NCBI GenBank assembly: GCA_028023455.1 | Contig: JAQFVV010000056.1 | Location: 3,720,001 to 3,784,000, forward strand | Source of the DNA: Epiperipatus broadwayi | Taxonomy: Eukaryota; Onychophora; Udeonychophora; Euonychophora; Peripatidae | Length of the DNA: 64,000 nt | Direction: 5' to 3' | Shown: positions 12,017 through 21,580 of the stretch, one piece after another | How the letters are laid out: each line of letters begins with the position of its first letter | How positions within the stretch are numbered: the first letter of the stretch is position 1 | The notes under the pieces: generated by a model | Told to the model about the DNA's origin: nothing | Databases searched by the model: none | Seen by the model: only the letters and a program-made list of their open reading frames with translations | Made by a program: the position numbers and the translations under genes

Positions 12017-12170
12017 GGAGATGTTGATCTGAGCCAACTGATGAGTGCTGATTCAGCCTGAAATATATATATATTGAAGATCATTTATCTTTTTCACATG
12101 TGTGTATATCGATTGTATGAGATAGAATTGATAGTTGAAGAGAACTTCAAAGTCTGTATTCAAAACTATA
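12017..12170 (+). repeat. Hammerhead-repeat family copy, 3' part
   Basis: Matches the 3' half of 50283-50592 and the right arm of 44302-44563: ggagatgttg, the ribozyme core, gatcatttatctttt, cacatgt, a gattgtatgagat box and a final AAAGTCTG-TTCAAA. The 5' part is replaced by (AT)n/(TG)n. The 3' terminus resembles a tRNA B box (GAGTTCAAATCCC in the better copies). Confidence 0.75.
12026..12082 (+). ncRNA. Hammerhead ribozyme, type I architecture
   Basis: All conserved parts are present in order. The stem I 5' strand is gatc..ccaa (12026-12037), then CTGATGA (12038-12044). Stem II is GTGCTG-ATT-CAGCCT (12045-12059) with one mismatch. GAAA follows (12060-12063), then a minimal AT stem III (12064-12073) ending in the NUH triplet ATA. 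The stem I 3' strand is ttg..gatc (12074-12082). Predicted cleavage is after 12073. The short stem III is the form reported for metazoan retrozymes and Penelope-like elements. The stem II mismatch (A to C) may reduce activity. Activity is inferred, not shown. Confidence 0.7.
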
Positions 12171-13381
12171 TATATATAGTCATAAACTCTGAAAAACAAA
12201 CTATAATAATTATAAGTTTGATTTTCTCTTTACTTTATATCTAACTACTGGATTGGTTGGAGAGGGGTTTACTTGCATGTTTATTACATGATTTGTCTAA
12301 CTTATAAATTTTTGTTATGGTGTGATAATTTGGAGTTTATAACTTTGCATTATTTGTTACAAGGGCAGAATGATATAATCTGGAAATTAATTTATAGATT
12401 ATACTGACTTCTGTCATTTCCTATGCTCAAACTTATAAACTCTCAAGCAAGTCGCCATTCATTGTTTTTTATTTACTCTTATAAATATCATTATATATTT
12501 TTATTGCCACATATTTACTAGTTGTTAAAATTAATAATACATACATATAAATAATTTTTTTAATATACTTTTTTATGCTTACTGCAAACCTTAGTTTTAC
12601 TTCAATTTCACTGATATTAGTCTAATATTGTACTGTTTTTGTATATGCACTTTTTCGTTTCTTTCACTAACATATTGAAATCTATTGATTTTCTAGCTGT
12701 TAATGAATAATTTTTTATGGCTTATTCTCTTTATATGTATAAGTCATCTTCAACGTTTATTTAATATGTATGTTTATTGATTATATAATACTGAAATATA
12801 CAATGTAAAATAAACTTCTAAACACCATTTGTATATTATATGCAACTCTTCCTAATATCAAATTCTAACCACAAAGCAGACAAAAAATGATTTTTATCTG
12901 TGTTCTTATATGGATGGTGTATATAGACAATAACAAATATATAGAGAAAAATTAATACAGTTGTATAAAAACATACATATCATAAAATTGATAATAATAC
13001 TAGTAGTATGTGTAAGAAATGAAAATGCATATAATCTGCATTCAATTTTATGTTTGGTTGATGCATTTATGCATGGCATGAAGCTAATAAAACCATATTG
13101 GAATAACTAATGGATAAATCTAAGATTCATCCTATTTTATAGATTACATTAATAGATAGATCAATTTTTTACTAAAATAAAACAGAAAATAAAATCTATA
13201 AATGAAACATTTTTGAGTCTTACATTAAATAATATTTTTGCACAAATTAATCTAAAAATAAATTTTGCATTCTTTATTTATAGCACACAATAGATATATA
13301 TTAACTTTTTCCAAAGAATTCTAAAAATAAATATTGTGGTGACTGCGTGTAGTTGGGCTTGTACATTCAAAGATTTTATGA
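12171..13381. other. AT-rich non-coding stretch
   Basis: No gene or named repeat before the LINE target-site duplication. Confidence 0.5.
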
Positions 13382-13398
13382 TTTTGTTGATGTTTTTA
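13382..13398. repeat. LINE target-site duplication, 3' side
   Basis: The 17-mer ttttgttgatgttttta is repeated exactly at 19603-19619. The two copies bracket the LINE and fix its ends. Confidence 0.9.
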
Positions 13399-13713
13399 TC
13401 TTTCAAAAACCAAATTTATTGTACATTTAGACCATAGAAATACAGACCAAAAAGTAAAAAAAAACAAGTAAATGATTATAAAATAGCATGCAAATAAAAA
13501 AAGGATATATTTGAGTTAATGTTTGCACAGGAAACTTTTGTGACTTGTTTGTTGTTCCAAAAATAGACCATAGAAACCCAATTTGTCTAAAGTTCATAGC
13601 AGGAAAGATTAAAATGAGATGCTGTTAGTAGGTAGTATTAATATCCGTGTTTGAGTTTTATGAAATGATGAAAAGCAACAGCCATCCAATAAACAGCAAA
13701 GTTGCGGGGAGCT
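13399..13713 (-). other. LINE 3' UTR
   Basis: Lies between the ORF2 stop and the target-site duplication. It contains AATAAA on the minus strand at 13415-13420, about 16 bp from the element end, and two copies of a 13-bp motif (tagaccatagaaa on the plus strand, near 13430 and 13565). The element ends in ...GGTTTTTGAAAGA rather than poly(A). Confidence 0.75.
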
Positions 13714-15369
13714 CTATCCAATTGCAATGGAGTCCCAGGTTTGTGCAGCTGTGAAGGGGTCAGCAGTGCACATATCTCTATCCCTTTCCTTGTTTAGTAT
13801 TTGGCAAAATGCTGTGAATATATTATTCAAGGTCTCAGCCTGGAACACCAGCTTACAGCACAATGCCCAGATGGAAAAGTTAATTATGGCCGAAAGCCAG
13901 ATCTCAGAGAATATGCCCTTTTCAATTGCTGTCTTGAGGTTCATTTCAATTTGATTTCTTGTCATGTTTTGTTGAAAATGAGTTCTTAAATTGTTCAAAG
14001 TTATGCATTCGAAGAGGAAGTGATCAGTAGTCTCTTCCTGTCTTTGACACAATGTGCAATTAGAGTCAATATCTTGCCCCCTTTTATAATGGAGGAAGGC
14101 ATTTGTTGGGAGGGCATGCAGGTTCAATTTTAATAGGAAGTCCATGATTTTTGGCGGCAACTTCCAGAGCTTGGTCATCCTTATCATTCGAGGGATGTTG
14201 ATTGAAAGGCAGCTGGGGATCCTCTGTTTTTGATGGTCAAGAAGATCAAACACTTCCCAATATGCAAGTTTTCTTTGAAATAGGGTTGATGTTGGTTTGA
14301 GGTTATCAAAGATAAAGTTGATCTGCTGTTGAAAGAGCAAGGCACATCCTCTGGGGGGTGGCCAATCAGTAGGTTGAATGTCCTTTTCCGGAAGTGGGCA
14401 TTGAGCATGTTCATTTTCCTTGAAGATGTTGTAGAGTACATTATGGATGCATTGTAAGTTGAATATAGTTAGCGAGTGTAGTGAGAGACCATTTAATGTT
14501 TTGGGCTTTTGGAGGATTCTCAAGCTAATTACGGGTGATCGGCCCACCCAACACAGTTTTCTACAGGCGGTTTCTACTTTGTTGATGAATACCTTGGTGG
14601 GGATGAACCCTGCCAAATAGTATATTATTTTTGGAAGAATGAGAGCATTTAAAAGGGCTACTTTCCCAAATAGGGAAAGGTATATTTTTGACAAAGATGC
14701 GATTGTGGTTTCAATTTTCTCTAATAATGAGTCCTGTATCTCTTTACGCATCACCATGGGTGTTTTTAATAGGTGAAATCCTAGAAATTTCTGTGGTGCT
14801 GCTTCAAATCCTCCAGAGATCTTCTGGCCAGTAAGAATTGACAAAATAGCTGATTTTTTTGGGTTGACAAGGAAACCAGATAATTTGGCATGGTGATCAA
14901 GAAGTTGTTTTAGCTTACCCAGTTCATCATGGGATGAAAGAAACACAACTACATCATCCATATAGGAGATGTGATTGATGTTCTCATTAAGTAGCGGAAC
15001 AGCGATACCAGAAAACGTGGCCTCGATGTTCAACAGCATTGGATTGATATAGGCAGCAAAGAGAAGTGCACTCAGGGGAGAACCTTGGGGGATGTAGATG
15101 TAGGGCATAAAACCTGGGGCAATGTGACCATCTAGGGACAAGAACACTTCCCGATTGTAAAGAAGGTTCTCAATCATTTGAATGTATACGGGTGGTACAT
15201 TTAGCTGTTCCAGAACACTGAGAAGAACATCAATTCTCACGGAGTCGAATGCCCCAGCTATATCAAGTTGGACTGCAATGGGCCGGGACTTTCTTTGTCT
15301 CCGCACCTGATCGACCAGAAGTCTGAAGTGGCTGACTGCGTCAGATGTTGAAGTGCCTTTTTTTTGCAA
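13714..15369 (-). CDS. LINE ORF2, reverse transcriptase part
   Basis: About 551 codons, in frame with the endonuclease part once the homopolymer slip at 15358-15365 is allowed for. Reverse-transcriptase landmarks are QLDIAGAFD near residues 35-42 (first catalytic Asp), PQGSPLS near 94-100 and YMDD at 136-139 (catalytic pair, in place of the common FADD or YADD). FLGFHL and a long thumb-like region with LPKIIYYLAGF follow. The C terminus has C-x2-C-x9-H-x4-C near 438-455 (CTLCQ...DHFLFEC), a finger shared with L1/Tx1 proteins. It would copy the LINE RNA at the nicked target in the nucleus. No RNase H domain is seen. The apparent ATG is not a true start, because the real protein begins at 16948. 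Confidence 0.9.
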   Translation of the reverse strand: MQKKGTSTSDAVSHFRLLVDQVRRQRKSRPIAVQLDIAGAFDSVRIDVLLSVLEQLNVPPVYIQMIENLLYNREVFLSLDGHIAPGFMPYIYIPQGSPLSALLFAAYINPMLLNIEATFSGIAVPLLNENINHISYMDDVVVFLSSHDELGKLKQLLDHHAKLSGFLVNPKKSAILSILTGQKISGGFEAAPQKFLGFHLLKTPMVMRKEIQDSLLEKIETTIASLSKIYLSLFGKVALLNALILPKIIYYLAGFIPTKVFINKVETACRKLCWVGRSPVISLRILQKPKTLNGLSLHSLTIFNLQCIHNVLYNIFKENEHAQCPLPEKDIQPTDWPPPRGCALLFQQQINFIFDNLKPTSTLFQRKLAYWEVFDLLDHQKQRIPSCLSINIPRMIRMTKLWKLPPKIMDFLLKLNLHALPTNAFLHYKRGQDIDSNCTLCQRQEETTDHFLFECITLNNLRTHFQQNMTRNQIEMNLKTAIEKGIFSEIWLSAIINFSIWALCCKLVFQAETLNNIFTAFCQILNKERDRDMCTADPFTAAQTWDSIAIG

Positions 15370-16948
15370 ATTGATAGCGCGAAAGTTGTTTAATTATGTT
15401 ATATTGAATCTTGTCTTTAATGATGCTCTCGATGATCTTTGTCAATAGATGAGTCATCGAGATAGGACGCAGGTTATTGAGATCTGGTTGTGCATCTCGC
15501 TTCTTTAAAAAGAGTACCATGGAGATGGGACATAGGTTAATTAGGTGATGACTTCCAGTGGTGATGAGGTCTATCATTCCGTGGATTACTGGGATAGTAA
15601 AAGCTCTTAGGTGTAAAAGTAAAAATCTGGGAATTCCATGCATGCCAGGATGGACACTTTCTGGGAGTGATTGCAGTTTGTCAAGAATATCACCATCTGT
15701 GATGTTATGTTCCATAGGGTTGTTAGTAACAAAAACTCTACGGATGTTAGTGACACCAATAGGTTGTAATTTTCTTTTGTAAAAGTCTCTTATTTTGGAA
15801 AGCATGGAGAGGCCAATATATTGTTTACTGTGTATCTTGATCGATGAGGGTGCCTTGTTTTGTTGGTTGGATCCTAGGGCCCATCTGATGTAACCTCGAG
15901 TCCAGCAGTGTTGATATGCTAAGTAACTGCATGCTCGTTTAATTAATAGGTATTCAGCCAGGGATTGTTGGGTAGCTTTGTATTGTAGTTTAAGGTGAGT
16001 AATTTCTTGGATATTTTGCCTTTGTATGGGCAAATGTTTAAGAGTGTCGGCTATCTTGTCCAATTGACTTAGTAATTTGAGGGGACCTTTATTATGTTGA
16101 GTGCATTTATAAATATGTGATTGTAGAATATTTATGAAGTTATTCCATTTATCACATGGTGAAAGTGTGTTTATATTAGCAGAGTTGAATGATATGTAAA
16201 TCTCAGAGATGAGTTGTATAGTGGCAGATTCCTTTGTGAGGATCCTCATTGTTCGTGGAATGTTGCCATATGAATGTGTGTTATCCACAATTCTGATAAG
16301 GACCTCTAGTGCCATGTGGTCCGTAAAGACAACAGGCCACAGGTTAGCTTCAATGAAGGGAGCAAGTGAAGGAGAGAAGTATAAAAGATCAATGAGGGAC
16401 TTAAACCGTGATGAATAGAATGAGAAGGCAGACACATCAAAAAGCTGTCTTCCACTTGTAAAGGTGTTGCTCAGTGATTTTAAGTGACTCCTTTCAAAAG
16501 AATCATATGTATGATTAAAGTCACCCAACATCAATGCAGGAAAAGGGTTAGTTCTTAAGACCGCGTTGATAGTGTGGATGATTCTATAGATTATATCTGA
16601 TGCTTTGGTCATGTAAACATTTATTATGTTAAGTGTCCATCCATTTACCTGTATAATGGCTATGAGGCAGTTAGAGTCTATATGAATTATTTTGAAAAAG
16701 GTTATTTTAGATTTTTTATTAAAAAGAATTGCTACTCCACCAGATGCAGAGGAGGAGAAGGAATAATGGAAGTATCCAAATTTTTGTATTCTCTGTATGA
16801 TGTTTTGGTCAGATAGTGTGTGAAGTTTTGTTTCATTGAGGCAAAGAACATCAGGTGTATTATGCTTAAGCCAGAATGATAATGCTTGGATTCTGCCAAG
16901 GGAGTTCATGCCTCTGACGTTAATCGATGTTATGTTGAAAGTCATCAT
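15341..16948 (-). CDS. LINE ORF2, endonuclease and start of RT
   Basis: The ORF2 start (MMTFNITSINVRGMNS) has the usual N terminus of an apurinic/apyrimidinic-type endonuclease. Catalytic signatures are NET with Glu39, SGGVAILF near 69-76, LGDFN at 141-145, LIDLL near 186-190 and TDH at 209-211 (SDH in many families). This domain nicks target DNA to prime reverse transcription. The RT fingers begin after about residue 420 (PGMHGIPRFLL, then RPISM near 500). The frame ends early at 15341 because of one extra base in a T8 run on the plus strand (15358-15365). Translation then passes into the overlapping 13714-15369 frame. ORF2 overlaps ORF1 by 29 bp in another frame, which suggests coupled or reinitiated translation. 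Confidence 0.9.
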   Translation of the reverse strand: MMTFNITSINVRGMNSLGRIQALSFWLKHNTPDVLCLNETKLHTLSDQNIIQRIQKFGYFHYSFSSSASGGVAILFNKKSKITFFKIIHIDSNCLIAIIQVNGWTLNIINVYMTKASDIIYRIIHTINAVLRTNPFPALMLGDFNHTYDSFERSHLKSLSNTFTSGRQLFDVSAFSFYSSRFKSLIDLLYFSPSLAPFIEANLWPVVFTDHMALEVLIRIVDNTHSYGNIPRTMRILTKESATIQLISEIYISFNSANINTLSPCDKWNNFINILQSHIYKCTQHNKGPLKLLSQLDKIADTLKHLPIQRQNIQEITHLKLQYKATQQSLAEYLLIKRACSYLAYQHCWTRGYIRWALGSNQQNKAPSSIKIHSKQYIGLSMLSKIRDFYKRKLQPIGVTNIRRVFVTNNPMEHNITDGDILDKLQSLPESVHPGMHGIPRFLLLHLRAFTIPVIHGMIDLITTGSHHLINLCPISMVLFLKKRDAQPDLNNLRPISMTHLLTKIIESIIKDKIQYNIIKQLSRYQFAKKRHFNI

Positions 16949-19373
16949 TGATAGTGAAACCGCTCTCTCGTGTGGGAGAGTTTGCCTGATTGGAATGTGA
17001 TCCAGTTTCTAAGACCATAATATTCTGTTCCAGCATCAAATTGGTGGGGTGATGATAAGGTTCAGATTGTATTAGGTTCTTAGATAAGTTGAGGTCTGGT
17101 GGAATAGGTTCAGGAATAGGCCACAATGATGGAGATAAGTCTATCAGTAAGCGTTCATTATCATTTTCATGTTGACATGAGGCCACTTTATTTTGAGACA
17201 AAGGGTCAATCAGTTGTATGTTGTTATCTTGGTCTATTGTTTTTGTTTCATTTGTGAGGTTATATGAACTTGTGACTTTTGGAGAACGGTCTCTTCATTT
17301 TTTTTTCACAAGGTCTATTTGGTGGGGGAATATTAGTCTTTGTTGCATCTCGAAGATTGTCACATTCATTGCTATTGCTACTTTCTTGTGATTGTTCAGA
17401 GCTATTGTTTTTTTTTTATGTTTTCTTTTACGTGGAATTCTGTTGCTGGCCATTGTAGTGTCGCTTTGTTCAGCATCGGTGTCCATGTCTGTTTGGCTGA
17501 TTGTTGCTGTATCTGATGATGATACGCAATTGTCATTGGTATGCAGCTGTTCAGGAGTGAGTTGAAATTGTTCTGTTTCCAAGGAAGTTTTATCATTAGG
17601 AATTTTTGATGATGATGTAGTGTGATCTGTGGTATTGCTAGTGATATATTGTTGCTTGAGACTTGGGTATGTATTTGTTAGATGTTGATTTTCTTGATCG
17701 CTATCACATTTGTGGAATTTGTACCGAATCTCTCCACAAATTATGCATTTTCTCTCTTGACAATCTTTTTTTAGATGGCCTCTCTGCCTGCAATGGAAGC
17801 ATTGGGGTGGAAGGCCACGAAAGATGATGTTGAGTGGAGATTCGCCATGTTGAATTAGAGATGGGACTGATTGAGATGGAATTCCTTTTTTAAGAACTAG
17901 CTGAAATTGTGCAGTGTTGATGTATACTGTGGGATCATCGTTGTCTGCTACTAGGTATTGAAATTTGGTAATGGTGCCATAGTCTTTGAAGTGGCGCTGA
18001 AGGTCTGCCTTTTCAAAGTCCATGGTACATTTTTGAATTCGCCCTGTTAAAACAACTGGGCGGTTGAGGTCAATGTAGACAAGAAATTTGTTGTTTAGGA
18101 GTTTATGACTATTTCTAAAGGCAGCTTTAACTTGTTGGTTTGTGAACTGGATGATAAGATATCTTTCATTTGGATGAAAGAGGATCTTATGGATCGATTT
18201 CCACCAGCCATGTGCTTTACATAGTTCATATAGTGATGATGTAGGGAATGTGTATAGATTTAAACAGTTATCTGTAGTGGAAAGTATGAGAGAACACTCA
18301 TTATAATAGTTGAGTAGAGATTTGTGGAGTGGCAATGGGATGGTTTGGTTAAACTGTTCATTTATTATTTCATGGTTCTGAATATCACAAGTAGGATTAT
18401 CTGTAGATGTTGTTTGAGGATTAGAGTAGTTTGATGTAGACTGTTCTGTTTCTATTTCTTGTAAAAGTCAAATTGCTTCCATGTATTTATCAGGTTGTGA
18501 TGTTTGATGATGTGTATTTATCATTATGTTAGCTCTGACCTTGTTTGCATATGTCATTTCATTCATCATTGGGCTTGTGGTTTTATTATGCTCAGAGTTG
18601 TGAGGTAGTTGGTTTGAATCCCTGTATTCAGGGCCTGTGATATTGAATTTGTCAAACTCTGGGTGACTTAGTGAAGATTGTTTTGGAATGGGAGAGTGCA
18701 TATCATTATGGTTTATGGTCGATTTCTGATTTGGTTTAATTATTGTAGTTTTGGAATTTTTATTTTCCTTTAAATGTTTTGGAGATTTTATGAGATTTAG
18801 ATTTGTGTTATTATATAAATTATTGTTGTTAATCTGTTTTCCCAGTTCTGGATTATTTAGTGGAGATAGATTAGTTTTTGATGGTGTTTGTAAAGTTTTG
18901 GTATTCTCTAAGTGATTCATTTTTTTGTTTGAGGCTGTAATTGGGGAATCATCATTTTTCCCCTGTTGCAAAGTTTTCCCGTTGTTTCGCGAGTTTATGA
19001 GAGGAATTATACTTTTTTTAACGGTATGATCATTTCGAACATTTTCACCGCTATTTTTAGGTTCATTAGGGGTTGCAATCTTTGCATTTACAATTTGGAA
19101 ATCACTAGATAATTTCGAATTATTTTCCCCTTTCACGTGACAGTGTTTCGATTTTAGCATAGATTTTATTATCGGGTTGTTAGTAGTCGAAGAAGAAAGA
19201 AATTGATTATTTGAAATGCTTTCTACCATTGTAGATTTATTCTTAGGTTCTTTGGAGGGTTTATTGTTGTAATCCAAACTTTGGGACTCATCAGAGGTTT
19301 TAAGGTTAGTATATATATTTTTCCTCCCATTAGAGCGTTTAGGCCTTAGTATAGGCTTTATTACAGAGTCCAT
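16920..19373 (-). pseudogene. LINE ORF1, RNA-binding protein with CCHC knuckles, two in-frame TGAs
   Basis: A single frame of 818 codons runs from ATG at 19373 to TAA at 16920, interrupted only by TGA at 18468-18470 and 17295-17297. The N-terminal third is Asn/Ser/Lys-rich and looks disordered. The middle has a possible RNA-recognition-like fold (NKFLVYIDL, then a KFQYLVADNDD strand-turn region). A clear zinc knuckle CFHCRQRGHLKKDC lies near residues 525-538, and a second, degenerate one (CIICGE...FHKC) at 543-556. The tail is Pro/Ser/Thr-rich with a basic RKRKHKKK patch. ORF1 proteins coat the LINE RNA. Both TGAs fit CGA decay, but readthrough is not excluded. Either TGA alone would abolish the full-length protein. 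Confidence 0.85.
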
Positions 19374-19602
19374 TTTAGCGGTTAACCGTAATTAATAAAC
19401 GTTATTTAATTTAATGTTTCAAAACTACTTTAAAGTAGTAAATCGCGCTAAATAATTGCATAGAATAATAAAGATTGTACTCACAGATATAGTTTTGTAA
19501 TTTTCTCTCGAATTTTTCCCTTTTTAGTGCAAATATATTCACATCAGATGAGAGATGATGCAGAAGATCTGCATTCAGAGGCCGCCATTAAACCGAAAGT
19601 GT
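19374..19602 (-). promoter_or_regulatory. LINE 5' UTR with YY1-like site
   Basis: The 229-bp leader of the LINE. Fifteen bases from the 5' end the minus strand reads AATGGCGGCC (plus strand 19580-19589), a match to the YY1 core (ATGGCGGC). Human L1 carries a YY1 site at about the same distance from its 5' end, where it helps set the transcription start. The same ATG opens a short upstream ORF (begins MAASECRSS). Promoter activity is inferred from position and motif. Confidence 0.45.
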
Positions 19603-19619
19603 TTTTGTTGATGTTTTTA
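19603..19619. repeat. LINE target-site duplication, 5' side
   Basis: Exact copy of 13382-13398 (ttttgttgatgttttta). Confidence 0.9.
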
Positions 19620-20489
19620 AACAGTGGAGAACAGGATCTTTTTCTAGCTTTTTTTTTTTTTTTTGATATTCACTCAGATTATTGCTGGTAATAAAAAAAA
19701 AAATAAATAAATAAAAGTTCACGTGACCTTTTTATTTGTTGTTACAAAACCAGGTCGTTATTATTTTATTTTGATTGTTTTATTAGTTTTATTGTAATTT
19801 ATAATAAATAAGAAAATTCTATTTACTTTATGAAAAATAAATTTGTAGTTAACAATTTTTATTTTGGCCTTGAATATTGTTTTTATAAATGTCAACATTT
19901 ACAATTGACTTTATTTGTTCTTTCACTTTTTCTAAACCAAATAAGAAATTTAAAGAACAAAGTAAGAAACAAATATGTTATTACAAGTAATAAGAGGTTT
20001 GGAATAATACATTTAAAAATGTATAATTAACTTTGTAAATCAGTATAATAAACAATTCAAAAATCAATAAATTGCAGCAAAAATATACATACTCTAAAAC
20101 AACAGAAAATATAACACTGCCTAATGCAATACAAAATGATAAAATAATGATACTAATAAAATTATAAAATATTCTTTATAACCAAGGATTTTTCCTATTA
20201 AAGTAGCAGTCTTACTTATAAATACATTGAATTTCTATTAAAATTTATAAGAAATCATCTTTTTTCTTGATGGTATCAAATAAATACACATATACACCTT
20301 TACTCCACTTAAAAAATCTCCAAAACTAATAGTTAAGCAAGAATATCATATGAAGAACAAGTAGTGATAATGGTTTTCTATGAAAACATTGGCCTGCTAT
20401 TCCAGCTAAAAATTACATTATAATCTACAAACAAACCACTTAACCTAGTATATATATATACCAATTAAAACACCCTTAATATGCCTTAT
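19620..20489. other. AT-rich non-coding stretch
   Basis: A T16 run near 19650 and an A/T-rich (AAAT)n-like tract near 19694-19718. No gene seen. Confidence 0.5.
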
Positions 20490-20750
20490 ATGAGTAAGAG
20501 AACAAATAGGTGTTACTGACCTCATTGAAAAAATTAAAAGACTGAAGTGGAGTTGGGCTGGACATAATGCTAGAAGTGGAGTCCAAGAGATTGTAAAAGA
20601 CCCAGAAAGAGACCACATGTAAGATGGATGAATGAAATAAGACAGTGTTCAGGGTGATGTAGAGAAGAGAAGCTAAAGATTGGAAAAGATGGATTAAACT
20701 TGGAAAGACCTTCATCCTGCAGTGGATTGATAATGGTTGATGATGATGAA
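20490..20750 (+). mobile_element. RTE-type LINE, 5'-truncated 3' end (copy with internal deletion)
   Basis: Same family as 4052-4350: the coding segments LKWSWAGHNAR (a cleaner WAGH than in the other copy), DPERDHM-like remnants, REAKD and LQWIDNG are recognisable, but about 50 bp around the DNRW motif is deleted and the frame is shifted. It ends at TGA followed by TGATGATGA, the expected RTE tail. The upstream TGA found in the other copy (4060-4062) is shared here. It is a dead fragment. Confidence 0.8.
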
Positions 20751-20863
20751 TGTGTCTTATATGCTTGTGTAAATTGCGCTATGCATATTATGCAAGTATT
20801 CACTTAAAATATCCTCAACAATGGTCAAACATAAATTTGTCCACAATGTTGTTTTCAAATAAT

Positions 20864-21027
20864 TAATAATGATTCCAACACAATTGAAATAAAACAACTA
20901 TATAAAAATAAATATTTTCTTTATTACTAAACCAGTTTTCACCCTATATTAGGGACCTAATATAATAATAAAAAATTTTTTATTTTTATATTGTTGTTTT
21001 ATTTCAATTATGTTGGAATCATTATTA
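20864..21027. repeat. Palindromic (foldback) element, ~49-bp arms
   Basis: Arm 20864-20912 (taataatgattccaacacaa...) is the near-perfect reverse complement of 20979-21027 (...gttggaatcattatta). The roughly 65-bp loop itself holds attaggga/cctaata symmetry. RNA or single-stranded DNA would fold into one long hairpin. The structure fits a miniature inverted-repeat transposon. No coding sequence and no clear target duplication. Confidence 0.65.
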
Positions 21028-21433
21028 GCACTTAAAATATGTATGTATGTAAGATAATGCAAATTAAATCTATGCAAAAAATAATTGGCTTGAAGTTGTT
21101 TTTTTCTGAATCAACAATTGCTCACTCTAAGGTTAGTCATTGTCTTCTAAATCCTTTGACGATCTTGGTTTTTTTTAATAGGAATGCACTAGACATTGAT
21201 GGTCAAGGATCTGTGGAAAAAAGTTTGGAGTGCATGTTTGATGTGCTTTTTGGATTTTTTTTTCATATGGAATACTGTAAATTCATGATTTTGGAAAGTT
21301 TGGATGCATCTATGATGATTTGACCATTGTTCTATTCTACTTTTGTTTTTAGAAATAGCAGCAATGGTAAACATGGATAAACCCATAGAAGAACAGATGT
21401 CATGATTTCTTTCTCTTTCCAGTCAATGATGCG
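21028..21433. other. Non-coding stretch, unrecognised
   Basis: A 94-codon ORF (21039-21323) has no recognisable domain and overlaps an equally long ORF on the other strand. I treat both as chance. Confidence 0.35.
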
Positions 21434-21580
21434 ATTAACAAAAATAACACAAAAATATAATTATGCAATTATAAAAAGACAATACAGCAATAACATCAAA
21501 GGTAAAACATTTATGTATACACATTACTGATTCATTTTTCCTTTTGCTGTTATATCAATTACCTACATTTATATAAAGAA
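21434..21580. repeat. Long inverted repeat, left arm
   Basis: A 147-bp arm whose reverse complement recurs at 24019-24165 with only a handful of differences (for example acatttata here, acattttata there). See the right arm. Confidence 0.8.

Larger units (their letters stand above)
13399..19602 (-). mobile_element. Full-length L1/Tx1-like LINE
   Basis: A 6204-bp non-LTR retrotransposon on the minus strand, bounded by a perfect 17-bp target-site duplication. In order it has a 5' UTR (19602-19374), ORF1 (19373-16920), ORF2 (16948-13714) overlapping ORF1's end by 29 bp, and a 315-bp 3' UTR with AATAAA near the end and no long poly(A). ORF2 has an apurinic-type endonuclease, a reverse transcriptase and a C-terminal CCHC-like finger. 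The FLGF region, the PKIIYY segment and the terminal C-x2-C-x9-H-x4-C are typical of the L1/Tx1 group, which is my clade call from motif style. Damage is light: two TGAs in ORF1 and a one-base homopolymer gain in ORF2. Full length plus an exact duplication argue for a fairly recent insertion. Confidence 0.92.

Noticed and set aside
13727-13989. Plus-strand ORFs opposite the LINE
   Set aside because: Antisense shadows of the LINE reverse-transcriptase frame. The same holds for 15558-15782 and 16209-16418.
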